DNA of 64,000 nt from contig CAZIGH010000020.1 of assembly GCA_964538625.1 (NCBI GenBank), positions 18,512-82,511 of the forward strand, given 5' to 3'. The first letter of the stretch is position 1; each line of letters begins with the position of its first letter. Below the pieces are notes generated by a model. The model did no database searches. It was not told the origin of the DNA and saw only the letters and a program-made list of their open reading frames with translations. Position numbers and translations under genes: made by a program. Positions 54,249-63,726 of this stretch are shown one piece after another. The stretch comes from JAEUHM01 sp964538625 (lineage in GTDB: Bacteria > Verrucomicrobiota > Verrucomicrobiia > Verrucomicrobiales > Verrucomicrobiaceae).

Positions 54249-57200
54249 TTACTGGCCGGAGCCAAGCTGCTCGGCGTATCGGCGGACCTGCTCCCGGTAG
54301 CGCTCGGGCACGGGAGTGGCATCAAGTTGCAGTTGCGGACGCTGACTGTCTTTTTGAGCGAGCGCCTCAGCCACGCGGTCCCGGAGTTCCACGAGCGGCT
54401 TGATGATGCGCAACTGTAGGTGGTCCACTTGCGGTGGCGCATCGTTCCTGCGGGAGTCGATCCGCATGTTGCGGGCTTCGTCCATGATTCGTGCGGCGTC
54501 GTTGCGGAGTTCTGGGCGGGTGAGAATGTCTTCGACGTTGCGGAGGCGATCTGACCAGTCGTTCCAGTTGTCCCCAGAGATGGGATTGGAAGAGTGGCTG
54601 GCAGAACCGCCATCTCCAGGGGAGTCGAAGAACCAGCCGGTCTGAGATTGGGAATCTGAGGCGGTGGAAGAGGAGGTCGAGGGTGAAGATGGCTGGCCTT
54701 GCGGGTTGGGCTGGCCTTGTGGGTTGGGCTGGCCTTGTGGGTTGGGTTGGCCTTGTGGGTTGGGTTGGCCTTGTGGGTTGGGCTGGCCTTGTGGGTTGGG
54801 CTGGCCTTGTGGGTTGGGCTGGCCTTGTGGGTTGGGTTGGCCTTGTGGGTTGGGNNNNNNNNNNNNNNNNNNNNNNNNNNNNNNNNNNNNNNNNNNNNNN
54901 NNNNNNNNNNNNNNNNNNNNNNNNNNNNNNNNNNNNNNNNNNNNNNNNNNNNNNGCTGGCCTTGTGGGTTGGGCTGGCCTTGTGGGTTGGGTTGGCCTTG
55001 TGGGTTGGGCTGGCCTTGTGGGTTGGGTTGGCCCTGCGGGTTGGGCTGGCCTTGTGGGTTGGGCTGGCCTTGTGGGTTGGGTTGGCCTTGCGGGTTGGGT
55101 TGGCCTTGTGGGTTGGGCTGGCCTTGTGGGTTGGGTTGGCCTTGTGGGTTGGGTTGGCGGTTTTGGCTTTGGGGATCAGACGGATCAGACGGATCAGACT
55201 TATCGGTTGCGTTTCCTTGGGGCTGAGGGGCGTCCTCTAGGTCTTTGATGAGTTGGTTGAGCTCGTTTCTTGCCATGCGGAGGGCTTCGCTTTCGTTGCC
55301 GAGGATGGACTCGGCGGCCTTTTCGACGCCGCGTTCGAGTTCCTCTACGGCCTTGGTGGCTTTGCGTTCAGCGTTCTGGGCTTTGGTGAGGTCACCCATG
55401 CTGGACTGCACGGAGGCTTCCTCAAAGTTCTGGTCGATGCCTTGTGATTGGGCGTTGCGCAGGGCCTCGTAGAGGTGCCGGTGAAGGAGGGGCTCGGCGA
55501 CTTCGGCCTGCTCGGAGACACGCTTCATTTCCTCCATGAGGGACTGGGTTTTCCGCTGCTGCTGCTCGATCTGCTGAGCGAGTTCGCGACGCTGCATCCG
55601 CTCCTTGAGTTCGTCCTCGGCGCTTTGGCTGCTCGTGCCTGTCTGGGACCGGTTCTCCATGGCTTCGCTGAGTTTTTTCTGGGCCTCGGCCACTTCACGA
55701 GCTTGTTCGCGCATGGCTTTCATGTCCTGGCTGAACTGGCGCGCGGTTTTTTCCTGAAGGTCCTGGCGTGCTTCTTGGAGCTGATCTTTTGCTTTGGTGG
55801 CGGAGGCGGCTGCCTGGGAGAGTTCCTGCTGCTGAAGCTGTTCCACTGCTTCGGTTACCTTTTCTCGCGTAGCGTCCAACTGCTGTTTTGCCTCGGCCAT
55901 GTTGTCTGCATTCTGGGGCTGCTCCATGCGCTCACGGGTTTCGTCAAGATCGCGAAGGAGTTGCTCCTGCTCGTCCTGAAGACGTTTGAGTTGCTGGGCG
56001 AGCTGGTCCCTTTCCTCTTGGCTCTTGGCCTCTGCCATTTGCTTTTGGAGGTCTTTGATTTTCTCGGCCAGGGCTTCCTGTCTTCTGGCGAGTTCTTTCA
56101 GGCGGTTGAGGACTTGGAGGTTCTCTTGCTGCTGGGCTGACTGCTCTTCTTTGGCCTCTCTCTCCTGTTCGTAGCGCTGCTCGTTTTGCTTGAGTTCTAG
56201 CGCGGAGAGTTCGCGCTGTTGAGGATCGTTTTGCTGGCCTTTGCTTTTGGCGTTGGGGTCTTGCCTGGTGACATTGTGCTCCAGGGCGCGGGCTTGATTG
56301 AGAAGGCGGAGCGCCCGCTGCTCGGGTCTCAGCGCGGCCACGAGTTCGGGCTTCTGGAGTTCCTTTACTCCTTCCTCCATTTCGTTTCCTGCGCGCTCGA
56401 GGAGTTCCTTGATCTTTGGGTTCTGCACTTCGGCCAGTGCTTCTGTAAGCTGCTGGGCGTTGGCCTGCTGGGAGGTGAGTACGGTTTCGATGTCGGAGGC
56501 CATGGCTTCCTGTTTGCGCCCGGTGTTCTGTTCACGGACGAGCCGCCAGTTGGCGTTGACGATCTGTTTCTGTATCTTGATGAGTTCATCCGTCTGCCCC
56601 TGCTGTTGCTCGCCTTCGCCGGGTGGGGGAGGCTCGGATTCACGAAAGATTTCGTCAAACGGTCTGACTTCGGCGAAGAACATGTCTGACATGCCGCGCC
56701 TTGTTTTGCCATCGGCACCGCGATCTTCTGCCCAGAAGTAGTAGGAGACGAGGTCGAGGGGCTTGAGTTGGCGGCCTTCGAGGCTGAGTGATGACTGAAG
56801 GGCGAGCCTAGCGGAAGGGGTTTCGGATTCCGGGCTGAGGATGACCTCTGTCTCCTTGTCGTCGATGACGTAGGTGATACCGGCGCGGTGGATGCCGAGG
56901 TCGTCGCTGGCCTTGGCTTCGAGCGGCAGTTCTTGGAGGGGAGAGACCTTGACATCCCGCTTGGGGAAGACCACTTCTAAACGGGGTGGCTGATTGGCAA
57001 TGACGTTGACCTTGAACCAAGGTGGATTGCGGTTGGAGCGTTCTTTGTCGTCGATGAGGTGCAGGCGGTAGCGGCGGGTAGTGTCTGGTATCCAGGTGGC
57101 GGTGAGCAGGGTGGGGGTGTCCTTTGCTGCGGTGAGTGGAATGATGTGGGAGTCGTCGGCGAAGAACTCAGCGTGGGTTACGGGCTTGTTGATCTTGAGC

Positions 57201-58126
57201 GTGAAGGTGAGGGTGGAGCCCTCCATGAGGGTGACGGTGAGCGTGTTTTTGATTTCACGGGACGACTGGCCGGTGTATGCGGGAGGTGTGATGGTGGCAT
57301 CTGCACGCTCCAGCCGGGGGAGTTCAAAGGTGGTTACTTTGTAGCTGGAGGACTTGTCATCAGCAAACTCGACGTGGTACAGGCCGTCTGCTTTGACGTT
57401 GGAGATGAGGCCGCCTAAGACTTGGTTATCCACTGTGGCCTTGAGTGGTTGGCGCTCGACTTCCTGCCCGCTGGGGTCGGTGAGGACGAGGGTAGCCGCC
57501 TCTGGTGTGTCCGAGGCAAAGCGGGCCTCGACGACAAGTTTGGTATTCTTTTCGACCTCGGTGTCGCCCGGGGTGACGGTGATTTGGTAGCGGGGGAGGG
57601 ATTTGCCGGGCTCCGGGGTTTCGGTGCCATTGGCTGCGGTGGCAGGTGCAGCGGTGTGGTGGAAGAAGTTGTGTTTATGGGCGAACCAGGCGCTGCTGGC
57701 GGCGAGAAACAGTGCAGATGCGAGACAAATGCGCCGGGACAGGGTGTTGGCTCGTGCGGTGAGGGTGTCAGCCCAGTAGTCGCGGACGGACCGTGCGAGC
57801 GCCTCATCCAGGACGCGTTCCTGGAGATAGGTGAGCTCGGCCGCTTGGGCAGGCACTTCCACTGCGGTGCGGAGAAGGGACCGGAGTTCGGGATGGCGCT
57901 CTTCCACTTCGCGGGCGAGCTGAGCGATGTCGAGCTTCACCCGCCGGCTTCGCAGGTGCACCCAGAGGGGGCCAAGGATGAGGAGCGCACTCAGAGTGTA
58001 ATGTGGCTTCGGCAGAAGCAGTAGCAGGGCACCGAGGGCGAGCACTACTGCCCAGGACCAGCGATTCTGAATGACGCGCCGCATCACCACGACTTCGTTG
58101 AGCTTGCGCAACAGGATGGGGTGCAT
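54249..58126 (-). CDS. DUF4175-like membrane protein with coiled coil and hexapeptide repeats (arm 2), split by assembly gap
   Basis: Paralogue of the arm-1 membrane protein. Helices at about residues 22-55 and 135-150 anchor beta domains (NQPPRLEV; SDDLGIHRAGITYV; YYFWAEDRGADGK). From about 480 to 900 the chain is a long Gln/Glu/Lys coiled coil, then a PNPQGQ array. The array contains 100 Ns. Upstream of the gap the repeat is in one frame and downstream in another, so a naive translation ends as PTHKAN repeats and stops at 54224. In the correct frame the array continues into QTGWFFDSPGDGG and a charged helical tail ending RRYAEQLGSGQ at 54249. I treat this as one intact gene with a wrong gap length. 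It heads arm 2. Confidence 0.82.
54692..55157. repeat. 18-bp tandem repeat (about 20 visible copies) around the gap
   Basis: Units of GGTTGGGCTGGCCTTGTG on the + strand, with C/T and T/C variation at a few positions, run from about 54692 to 54854 (about 9 copies) and 54955 to 55157 (about 11 copies). On the minus strand they encode GQPNPQ. True copy number is unknown because of the gap. Confidence 0.9.
54855..54954. other. Assembly gap of exactly 100 Ns
   Basis: One hundred Ns inside the 18-bp repeat. The round number suggests a placeholder length. Because 100 is not the true length, the frame across it is unreliable. Confidence 0.98.
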
Positions 58127-58262
58127 GGTGGTGTGGGTGGGTGAGGACTCTGTGTTAAACGTGCGGTGTGGGGGATGGTTTTCCCCTGTTCGACAGTTTC
58201 AGGCTATCAGAGTCAGTGAGCTTGAGGGTTTCTTTTTTCGCAGGGCAGACGTAGTGGCCTCG

Positions 58263-59669
58263 ATGCGAACCGTTTTGTTTTGGTTCCGGCGGGACTTTCG
58301 ACTGTCGGACAATGTGGGTCTTCAGCGTGCCGTGGAATCCGGTGCGCGGGTGGTGCCGGTTTATGTGGTTTCGGATTGGAAGAGGGAACACGGTTGGACC
58401 GGGGCCAAGAGGCAGTATTTTCTCTGTGGGTGCCTGGAGTCGCTGAGCCGGAATCTTGAGGCCATCGGCTCTCGGCTTGTGATCCGCAGCGGCAGAGCGG
58501 TTCCTGAGTTGATGAAGCTGGCGGCGGAGGTGCAGGCGGAGGGCATTTTCTTCAATCGTGACCCCGATCCTTTTGGGAAGTCGGTGGAGAGTCGGCTTGC
58601 AAGCGAGTGCGAGGCGGCAGGCATAGGCTGTGCGGGATACAAGGATGCGGTGCTGCACGAGGCGGAGGAGGTGCTGACGGGCAGTGGTGGTCCGTACCGC
58701 GTGTACACTCCCTACTCGAAGAACTGGCTGGCTTTGGAGAAAGAGAAACCGGGCGGGCGTGTGAAGGCCCTGGGTCCTGCGGCGGAGGTGCCTTCGCTCC
58801 CGGTGCCAACGCTGGAGCACTGGGGTCTGAGCCTGCCGGAGGGTGCGATGCTGCCGGAACCGGGTGAACGGGCGGCGCGGGAACGCATGAAGCAGTTTGT
58901 GGAGGGGCCGCGCCTTGGTCTCTACGGTCAGCAGCGGGACATACCATCCGTCCATGGTACGTCCACGCTTAGTCCTGATCTGAGGTTTGGTTTGATTTCG
59001 ATCCGGGAACTTTACTGGCGAGTGAAGGAGCGTGCGCACGCTGACGAGAGGCTGGCTGAGGGGGCGCTGAAGTATGTGAAGGAGCTGGCATGGCGGGAGT
59101 TCTATATGGCGCTGCTGCACTTCTACCCGGAGGTGCTGGAGAGGGATTTCAACCCGGATTATGCAGCGGTGGAGTGGCCGGGCCGAGAGGGTGGCTTCGA
59201 GCGCTGGGCGCAAGGGATGACGGGTTTCCCCATCGTCGATGCGGGGATGCGTCAGCTGGTGCAGACCGGCTGGATGCACAATAGGGTACGTATGATTGTG
59301 GCCATGTTTCTGACGAAGGATCTGCACTTTCACTGGAGGGTGGGGGAGCAGTTTTTTCACCAACATCTCATCGATGCGGAAATAGCCTCCAACAATGGCG
59401 GCTGGCAGTGGAGCGCTGGCACTGGGGCGGATGCGGCACCGTATTTTCGGATCCAGAACCCGTGGTCTCAAACCAAGCGCTACGACCCGGAGGGTCTTTA
59501 CATCCGCAAGTGGGTGCCGGAACTGCGGGAAGTGGCACCTGCACGTCTTCTGGAGCCGCCGGCCCCGGGTCTGCCTTTGGCACCGGGGTATCCGGTGCCG
59601 ATGGTGGATCATACGGAGGAGCGGGACCGGACCCTGGCAAGGTTTGCGGCCGGGAAGCTTCGAACTTGA
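58263..59669 (+). CDS. phrB: Deoxyribodipyrimidine photolyase (class I cryptochrome/photolyase family)
   Basis: A 468-residue flavoprotein that repairs cyclobutane pyrimidine dimers using light. The N-terminal antenna domain starts MRTVLFWFRRDFRLSDNVGLQ. The FAD-binding domain carries LAWREFYMALLHFYPE, GMTGFPIVDAGMRQL, GWMHNRVRMIVAMFLTKDL, LIDAEIASNNGGWQWSAGTG and RIQNPWSQTKRYDPEG, all typical of the class I branch, with a Trp-rich electron-transfer path. ATG 58263 is the family start; the frame is open another 64 codons. It is divergent from the DUF4175-like gene, with 136 bases between the two starts. No partner gene is adjacent. Confidence 0.95.
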   Translation: MRTVLFWFRRDFRLSDNVGLQRAVESGARVVPVYVVSDWKREHGWTGAKRQYFLCGCLESLSRNLEAIGSRLVIRSGRAVPELMKLAAEVQAEGIFFNRDPDPFGKSVESRLASECEAAGIGCAGYKDAVLHEAEEVLTGSGGPYRVYTPYSKNWLALEKEKPGGRVKALGPAAEVPSLPVPTLEHWGLSLPEGAMLPEPGERAARERMKQFVEGPRLGLYGQQRDIPSVHGTSTLSPDLRFGLISIRELYWRVKERAHADERLAEGALKYVKELAWREFYMALLHFYPEVLERDFNPDYAAVEWPGREGGFERWAQGMTGFPIVDAGMRQLVQTGWMHNRVRMIVAMFLTKDLHFHWRVGEQFFHQHLIDAEIASNNGGWQWSAGTGADAAPYFRIQNPWSQTKRYDPEGLYIRKWVPELREVAPARLLEPPAPGLPLAPGYPVPMVDHTEERDRTLARFAAGKLRT

Positions 59670-59750
59670 GATGGGATGGAGTCTATCCCGCGAGCAACGT
59701 TGAAAAAAATCCATGGGACGCCATGGCAGCGCCGTGCGTAGTGTGTTGCG

Positions 59751-61223
59751 ATGATTGAGACAAAACGCAACGCAGCACTGGTGATCGTAGGACACGGCTC
59801 AACGGTGAATCCAGACTCCAGCGCACCGACCCACCGCCATGCGGACGAGATTCGGCGGCGCGGTCTCTTTGATGAAGTGGTGTGTTGCTTCTGGAAGGAG
59901 GAGCCTTCCATGCGGGAGGTCTATGAAATGGTGGAGTCAGAGGTGGTCTATGTGGTGCCGAACTTCATCAGCGAGGGCTACTTCTGCCAGGAGGTGCTGC
60001 CGCGTGAACTCCGTGTGAATGGCCCGGAGTGCAGGGTAGGAGACAAGCTCGTGCGCTACTGCGACCCGGTGGGAATTCATCCGAACATGACAAGGCTGCT
60101 GCTCCAAAGGGCGGGTGAAGTGGCACCTGGTGTGGCGAGGGAGGCGACGAGCCTCGTCATCGTGGGGCATGGCACCAACCTGAACGACAACAGCACGAAG
60201 GCGATCAAGGCGCAGGTGGAACTCATCAAGAACGGTGGCCATGGGTTTGCCGAGGTGCTCGACGCCTACATGGAGGAAGCACCGCTAGTGGCTGAGTGGG
60301 ACCAGCTGACCAGCGCGCCGAATGTGGTAGTGGTACCCTTCTTCATCGCGGACGGACTACACAGTTACCAGGACATTCCGGTGCTGCTGGGCATAGCGGA
60401 AGATGAGGGCAAGGCAGCCAGCCAGAGTGAAGTTTTCCGCCACAATCCCCACTTGCTCAGGGGAAGGAGTCTTTATTTCAGCGGGGCGATCGGTACGGAA
60501 CCGTTGATGGCGGACGTGATCCTGGACCAGGTGGCAGAGTATGACAAGAAGCACGGTGTGGCCGCCGACGGGGGTGGAAGGACGTTCATCCATGCGCAAT
60601 GGCTGGCGGAGCAGGTGAGCGAGCAGGGGTTTAGTGTAGGGCAGGTGAGGGTGACGAGACGAGGCGCGGGCTACGAGCTGCGTCATGTCGCAGATGCAGG
60701 GGTGGAAGAGCTGCGATCTTTCGACGGCGCGGCGGCTGCGCGGGAACAGGCTTGGCTGGATGAGGAGGGTGGGTTTAGGCCGCTGAAATCCGCGCCGAAC
60801 CTGCGACGCGGGTGGGCAGTGAGGGTGGCGGACGCTGCGGAGCTGAAGCTGGCGCTAGACTTTCTCTACCCGGCAGCTGTGGGTATGGCGTTTGCTCAAG
60901 CACAAGGAGGGCTGCAAGCCACGCCGCTCCGGGAACTGCTTGGACGGCAGACGGGGATGTATCGCTTTGCCAACAAGATTAGCGATGAACAGGCATGCGA
61001 GATCGTGGGGCGCGTTTGTGATTCAGCTACAAAGTGTGCCCGCCGCATCGTGTGGCCGCTGGCTACCGAGTTGCCTCTGTTTGGTCCGGCGGAGTTCAAG
61101 GCGCAGCCCACAGGCGCGGCAGTGCCGCTGCTCTGCATGGAGGCCTGTCCGCATGTCGTGTCTGAAGCCCGTAAGGTGGCCCGGCAAAATCATGAGGCAT
61201 CTTTGCCAAAGGTGGCGGTGTAG
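59751..61223 (+). CDS. CbiX-type sirohydrochlorin chelatase with DR2241-like Fe-S C-terminal domain
   Basis: A 490-residue protein with two CbiX-like halves: ALVIVGHGSTVNPDS at the start and SLVIVGHGTNLNDNS at about residue 136, each with the conserved His. The C-terminal part has Cys residues in QACEIVGRVCDSATKCARR and LLCMEACPHVV, five in all, consistent with the 4Fe-4S domain described for the Deinococcus DR2241 protein. Such chelatases put cobalt or iron into sirohydrochlorin for cobalamin or sirohaem. No other cobalamin or sirohaem gene is in view, so the metal is open. It lies 81 bases after the photolyase stop. Confidence 0.85.
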   Translation: MIETKRNAALVIVGHGSTVNPDSSAPTHRHADEIRRRGLFDEVVCCFWKEEPSMREVYEMVESEVVYVVPNFISEGYFCQEVLPRELRVNGPECRVGDKLVRYCDPVGIHPNMTRLLLQRAGEVAPGVAREATSLVIVGHGTNLNDNSTKAIKAQVELIKNGGHGFAEVLDAYMEEAPLVAEWDQLTSAPNVVVVPFFIADGLHSYQDIPVLLGIAEDEGKAASQSEVFRHNPHLLRGRSLYFSGAIGTEPLMADVILDQVAEYDKKHGVAADGGGRTFIHAQWLAEQVSEQGFSVGQVRVTRRGAGYELRHVADAGVEELRSFDGAAAAREQAWLDEEGGFRPLKSAPNLRRGWAVRVADAAELKLALDFLYPAAVGMAFAQAQGGLQATPLRELLGRQTGMYRFANKISDEQACEIVGRVCDSATKCARRIVWPLATELPLFGPAEFKAQPTGAAVPLLCMEACPHVVSEARKVARQNHEASLPKVAV

Positions 61224-61274
61224 TCGCACGTTGCATTGGTCGATACGGTCGATACACTCACCCACCTTCACTTC

Positions 61275-62198
61275 ATGAAAGCACTCTTGGTTCTTCTTCT
61301 CTCCGCCATCATCGGCTTCGTGGCTTATCAATACGAGCCACAGATTGGCGCATGGCTTGGCATTGATATGAAGCCTACCCCTCCTCCCCCGCCACCCGAG
61401 GTGGAGAAGCCCAAGGTGGAGATCGTCATGGAGCCGAAGCCGGAGCCGAAACCCGAGCCGAAGCCGGAGCCGAAACCCGAGCCGAAGCCGGAGGTGGCCA
61501 TGCCTCCGCCACCTCCTCCCCCCAAGAAGCCAGCGGAGGGCGAGTTTGTGCCGCCCACGTTCCCCACCATCGAGGAGCGCACGAATAACTGGGCCGTGCT
61601 GCCCAAGACCGTTTTCCCCCGGCAGGTGAAGGCGAAGAGGGCCATCGAGATCAAGAGCAATATCGGGGCTACCACCATTCCAGAGGGCAACCCCGTCTGG
61701 GTGCTAGAGCAGGCTGGGGATCAGCTCATCGTTGCGCCGACTCAGCAGTCACCTTTTCGCGGTCAGATCGGCATTGATGACTGCGACATCAAGGACATCG
61801 TGAAATCCGTTTATGACGGCTGGGTAGCGCAGCAAGTGGCTGCCGCCAAGGCCAAGTGGGACGCGGAGCAAGAGGCCAAGCGCAACCCGCAGAAAGCCGC
61901 CATGGCAAAGGCAACCATCACCGGGAACCCGCAACCGCCCAAGGAAGCCGACGGAGCTTACCCCTGGCTGCTGGCTAGCATGAGAGCGGGTGAGGTGACT
62001 GAGATCAAAAAGGACAACATCAAGGCCTGGGGCGACGCAAAAAAGGAGAAAGTGGACGGCGAGGATGTGTGGGTGGTGCCGGTGACCTTTGAAGCCACCA
62101 CGCCCTTTGGCAAGTTTGAGACGGTGGCGGTGGCTCATGTCAAAGACGGTCGTGTGCTCAAGTGGCTTTACCGCGACACGGGCGAGATCGTGCCTTGA
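61275..62198 (+). CDS. Membrane-anchored Pro-rich protein of unknown function
   Basis: A 307-residue protein. One N-terminal helix (residues 3-19) acts as anchor or signal. Residues 35-85 are Pro-rich, with PPPPPP tracts flanking repeats of PEPK (residues 53-74) like those of TonB spacers. The rest holds a short beta domain (IEIKSNIGATTIPEGNPVWVLEQ) resembling an SH3-type motif, and a C-terminal domain (WVVPVTFEATTPFGKFETVAVAHVKDGRVLKWLYR). ATG 61275 is used. I do not recognise the family. Confidence 0.65.
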   Translation: MKALLVLLLSAIIGFVAYQYEPQIGAWLGIDMKPTPPPPPPEVEKPKVEIVMEPKPEPKPEPKPEPKPEPKPEVAMPPPPPPPKKPAEGEFVPPTFPTIEERTNNWAVLPKTVFPRQVKAKRAIEIKSNIGATTIPEGNPVWVLEQAGDQLIVAPTQQSPFRGQIGIDDCDIKDIVKSVYDGWVAQQVAAAKAKWDAEQEAKRNPQKAAMAKATITGNPQPPKEADGAYPWLLASMRAGEVTEIKKDNIKAWGDAKKEKVDGEDVWVVPVTFEATTPFGKFETVAVAHVKDGRVLKWLYRDTGEIVP

Positions 62199-62221
62199 AC
62201 CCCAGCACCGCAGCCTGGTCG

Positions 62222-63025
62222 ATGCCCCATACTGAAACACGGTCGTTTCGCCTCATGCGTCGGCTCCTTTGGCTGCTTCTGGTACTTTTTATCACGCCTA
62301 CGGTGGGTCAAACCGCCGAAGTCGTCATCATGGCTGTGGAGGAGAAGGACAACTATGACGCGGTCAACTCCATGCGGAGCTTTGCTGCGGAGCAGCTTCG
62401 GCCCGCAGGTCATAGCGTCACGCTGGTGGAAGGCGACAAACCAGTGAAACATCACTTTGCTGGGCTGGTGGAAGCACTGGCCAAGGCTGACCTTCTGGTA
62501 CTTTTTTCAAGAAGGCGATTCCTGCCGCCTGACCAGATGGCCGCCATCAAAGCTCACTTGGCCGCAGGAAGGCCGCTGGTAGGCATCCGCACTGCAAACC
62601 ATGCCTTCATCCCTCGCCCTACCGACGAGGTGGATGCTGCCACGCAAGTCATCTGGCCAGAGTTCACTGAGGAAGTGCTGGGCGGAAGAAACACTGGTTA
62701 TGAAACCAAAGGCATGCCCTACCGGGTCGCCGTAGCTCCCGGCGCGGAAGGCAGTCCTTTGCTTGCCAGTGTCCAAGTGGATTCCATTCTCGGCTATCAA
62801 TCCCTCTACAAAGTCCTACCGCTGGCTGCGGACGCAGTTCCGCTGCTATTCGGCACTGCCGAAGGCGTGGACACGCCGCCGCAGCCGCTGGCATGGACGC
62901 GGACCTATGGCCCCATGAAGGCGCGCATTTTTTACACCAGTCTGGGCGCACCCGAAGAGATGAAGACCGCCGCCGTGAGGCAACTGCTGCTCAACGGTGT
63001 CACATGGGCGCTGGCGAAGCCTTAA
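62222..63025 (+). CDS. Secreted ThuA-like protein
   Basis: A 267-residue exported protein; MRRLLWLLLVLFITPTVG is the signal peptide core. ATG 62255 is an alternative start 11 codons later. The mature domain has the class I glutamine-amidotransferase-like fold of ThuA (trehalose-utilisation-type) proteins: DLLVLFSRRRFLPPDQMAAIKAHLAAGRPLVGIRTANHAF, here read in parts as DLLVLFSRRRF and GRPLVGIRTANHAF, and PLAWTRTYGPMKARIFYTSLG. ThuA-like domains are very common in PVC bacteria and usually associated with carbohydrate use. Its stop overlaps the stop of the convergent gene by 4 bases. Confidence 0.85.
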   Translation: MPHTETRSFRLMRRLLWLLLVLFITPTVGQTAEVVIMAVEEKDNYDAVNSMRSFAAEQLRPAGHSVTLVEGDKPVKHHFAGLVEALAKADLLVLFSRRRFLPPDQMAAIKAHLAAGRPLVGIRTANHAFIPRPTDEVDAATQVIWPEFTEEVLGGRNTGYETKGMPYRVAVAPGAEGSPLLASVQVDSILGYQSLYKVLPLAADAVPLLFGTAEGVDTPPQPLAWTRTYGPMKARIFYTSLGAPEEMKTAAVRQLLLNGVTWALAKP

Positions 63026-63726
63026 CCGGGCACTTCGATGCCTGACTCCGGAGAAAACTCCCCTGCCAAGTGGCTACTAGCCCAGTATGCGACGCGGTAG
63101 AACCGCATCTCGGCCTGACCATGGACGAGGTTCGGGCGCTCGTCCTTAAACGTGGGTAGATCCCCCGTGCCCAGCCGAGTCCACTCTTGCTCTTCGCCGC
63201 GCCGTCCTTCCACCACGAACTGAGGACGGCCCCATTTTCTGACCTTCAGCACCACGATTCGGCGCCGCTCCACCCGCTTGATCGACAACCGGGTGGTGGG
63301 CCAAGGATGGCGGCGGCTGTCCATGATCGTCACCAAGCGCAGCGCGGAGCCTACCTCTGGACTGTAGCCCGGAGATTGCTTCATCTGCCGCACCAGAGCG
63401 AAAAGACGGTTGAGCGCCGCTGCGGGTCTGGGTTCAACGCCCTCGGGAGGAGGGGCGGGGCTGTAAGTGGGCAGAGGAAGCGGTCCGAGGCTGAAGCCGG
63501 TCTGCGCCTGCTCCAGCGTGGCCGTGGCTTGGGTAGAAAAAGTGCGCACCGCCCGTCTCCAAGGTCCCAGGACAAAGCTAAGCCAGCGTGCATCTGCGAT
63601 GGCCTCCTCCATATCTCGACGCCCGATCTTCAAAGTGCTGGCGTGAGCAGGCAACTGGTCTGCGAAGTTGTCCAGCCATGCGACCTGCTCATCCAGCGTT
63701 CCGGGATAGTAGTCTTGGCGCTTCAT
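63022..63726 (-). CDS. Hypothetical protein, Verrucomicrobia-type
   Basis: A 234-residue soluble protein with no signal peptide. MKRQDYYPGTLDEQVAWLDNF at the start, a helical first half and a C-terminal beta part ending VHGQAEMRFYRVAYWASSHLAGEFSP. I recall similar uncharacterised proteins in this phylum but cannot name a function. The start ATG at 63726 has GAGGG about 8 bases upstream; the longer frame has no such site. The rest of the window beyond it (63727-64000) shows no gene I can support. Confidence 0.7.
   Translation of the reverse strand: MKRQDYYPGTLDEQVAWLDNFADQLPAHASTLKIGRRDMEEAIADARWLSFVLGPWRRAVRTFSTQATATLEQAQTGFSLGPLPLPTYSPAPPPEGVEPRPAAALNRLFALVRQMKQSPGYSPEVGSALRLVTIMDSRRHPWPTTRLSIKRVERRRIVVLKVRKWGRPQFVVEGRRGEEQEWTRLGTGDLPTFKDERPNLVHGQAEMRFYRVAYWASSHLAGEFSPESGIEVPG

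Noticed and set aside
54224..54860. The PTHKAN/PTHKAS-rich C-terminus of the 1300-residue translation
   Set aside because: It is an out-of-frame reading of the PNPQGQ repeat caused by the 100-N placeholder.
54692..55157. Possible CRISPR array
   Set aside because: The 18-bp units are directly adjacent with no spacers and are coding in frame; no cas genes are nearby.
54664..55248. Three overlapping + strand frames through the repeat (GLGWPC, LALWVG, GLVGWA repeats)
   Set aside because: All three frames stay open only because the 18-bp unit has no stop in any frame. The flanking minus-strand gene explains the region.
58155..59795. 546-codon open frame on the minus strand opposite the photolyase gene
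   Set aside because: The + strand frame has full photolyase motifs; the opposite frame is His/Arg/Gln/Leu-rich with no recognisable motif, as expected for a G+C-rich shadow.
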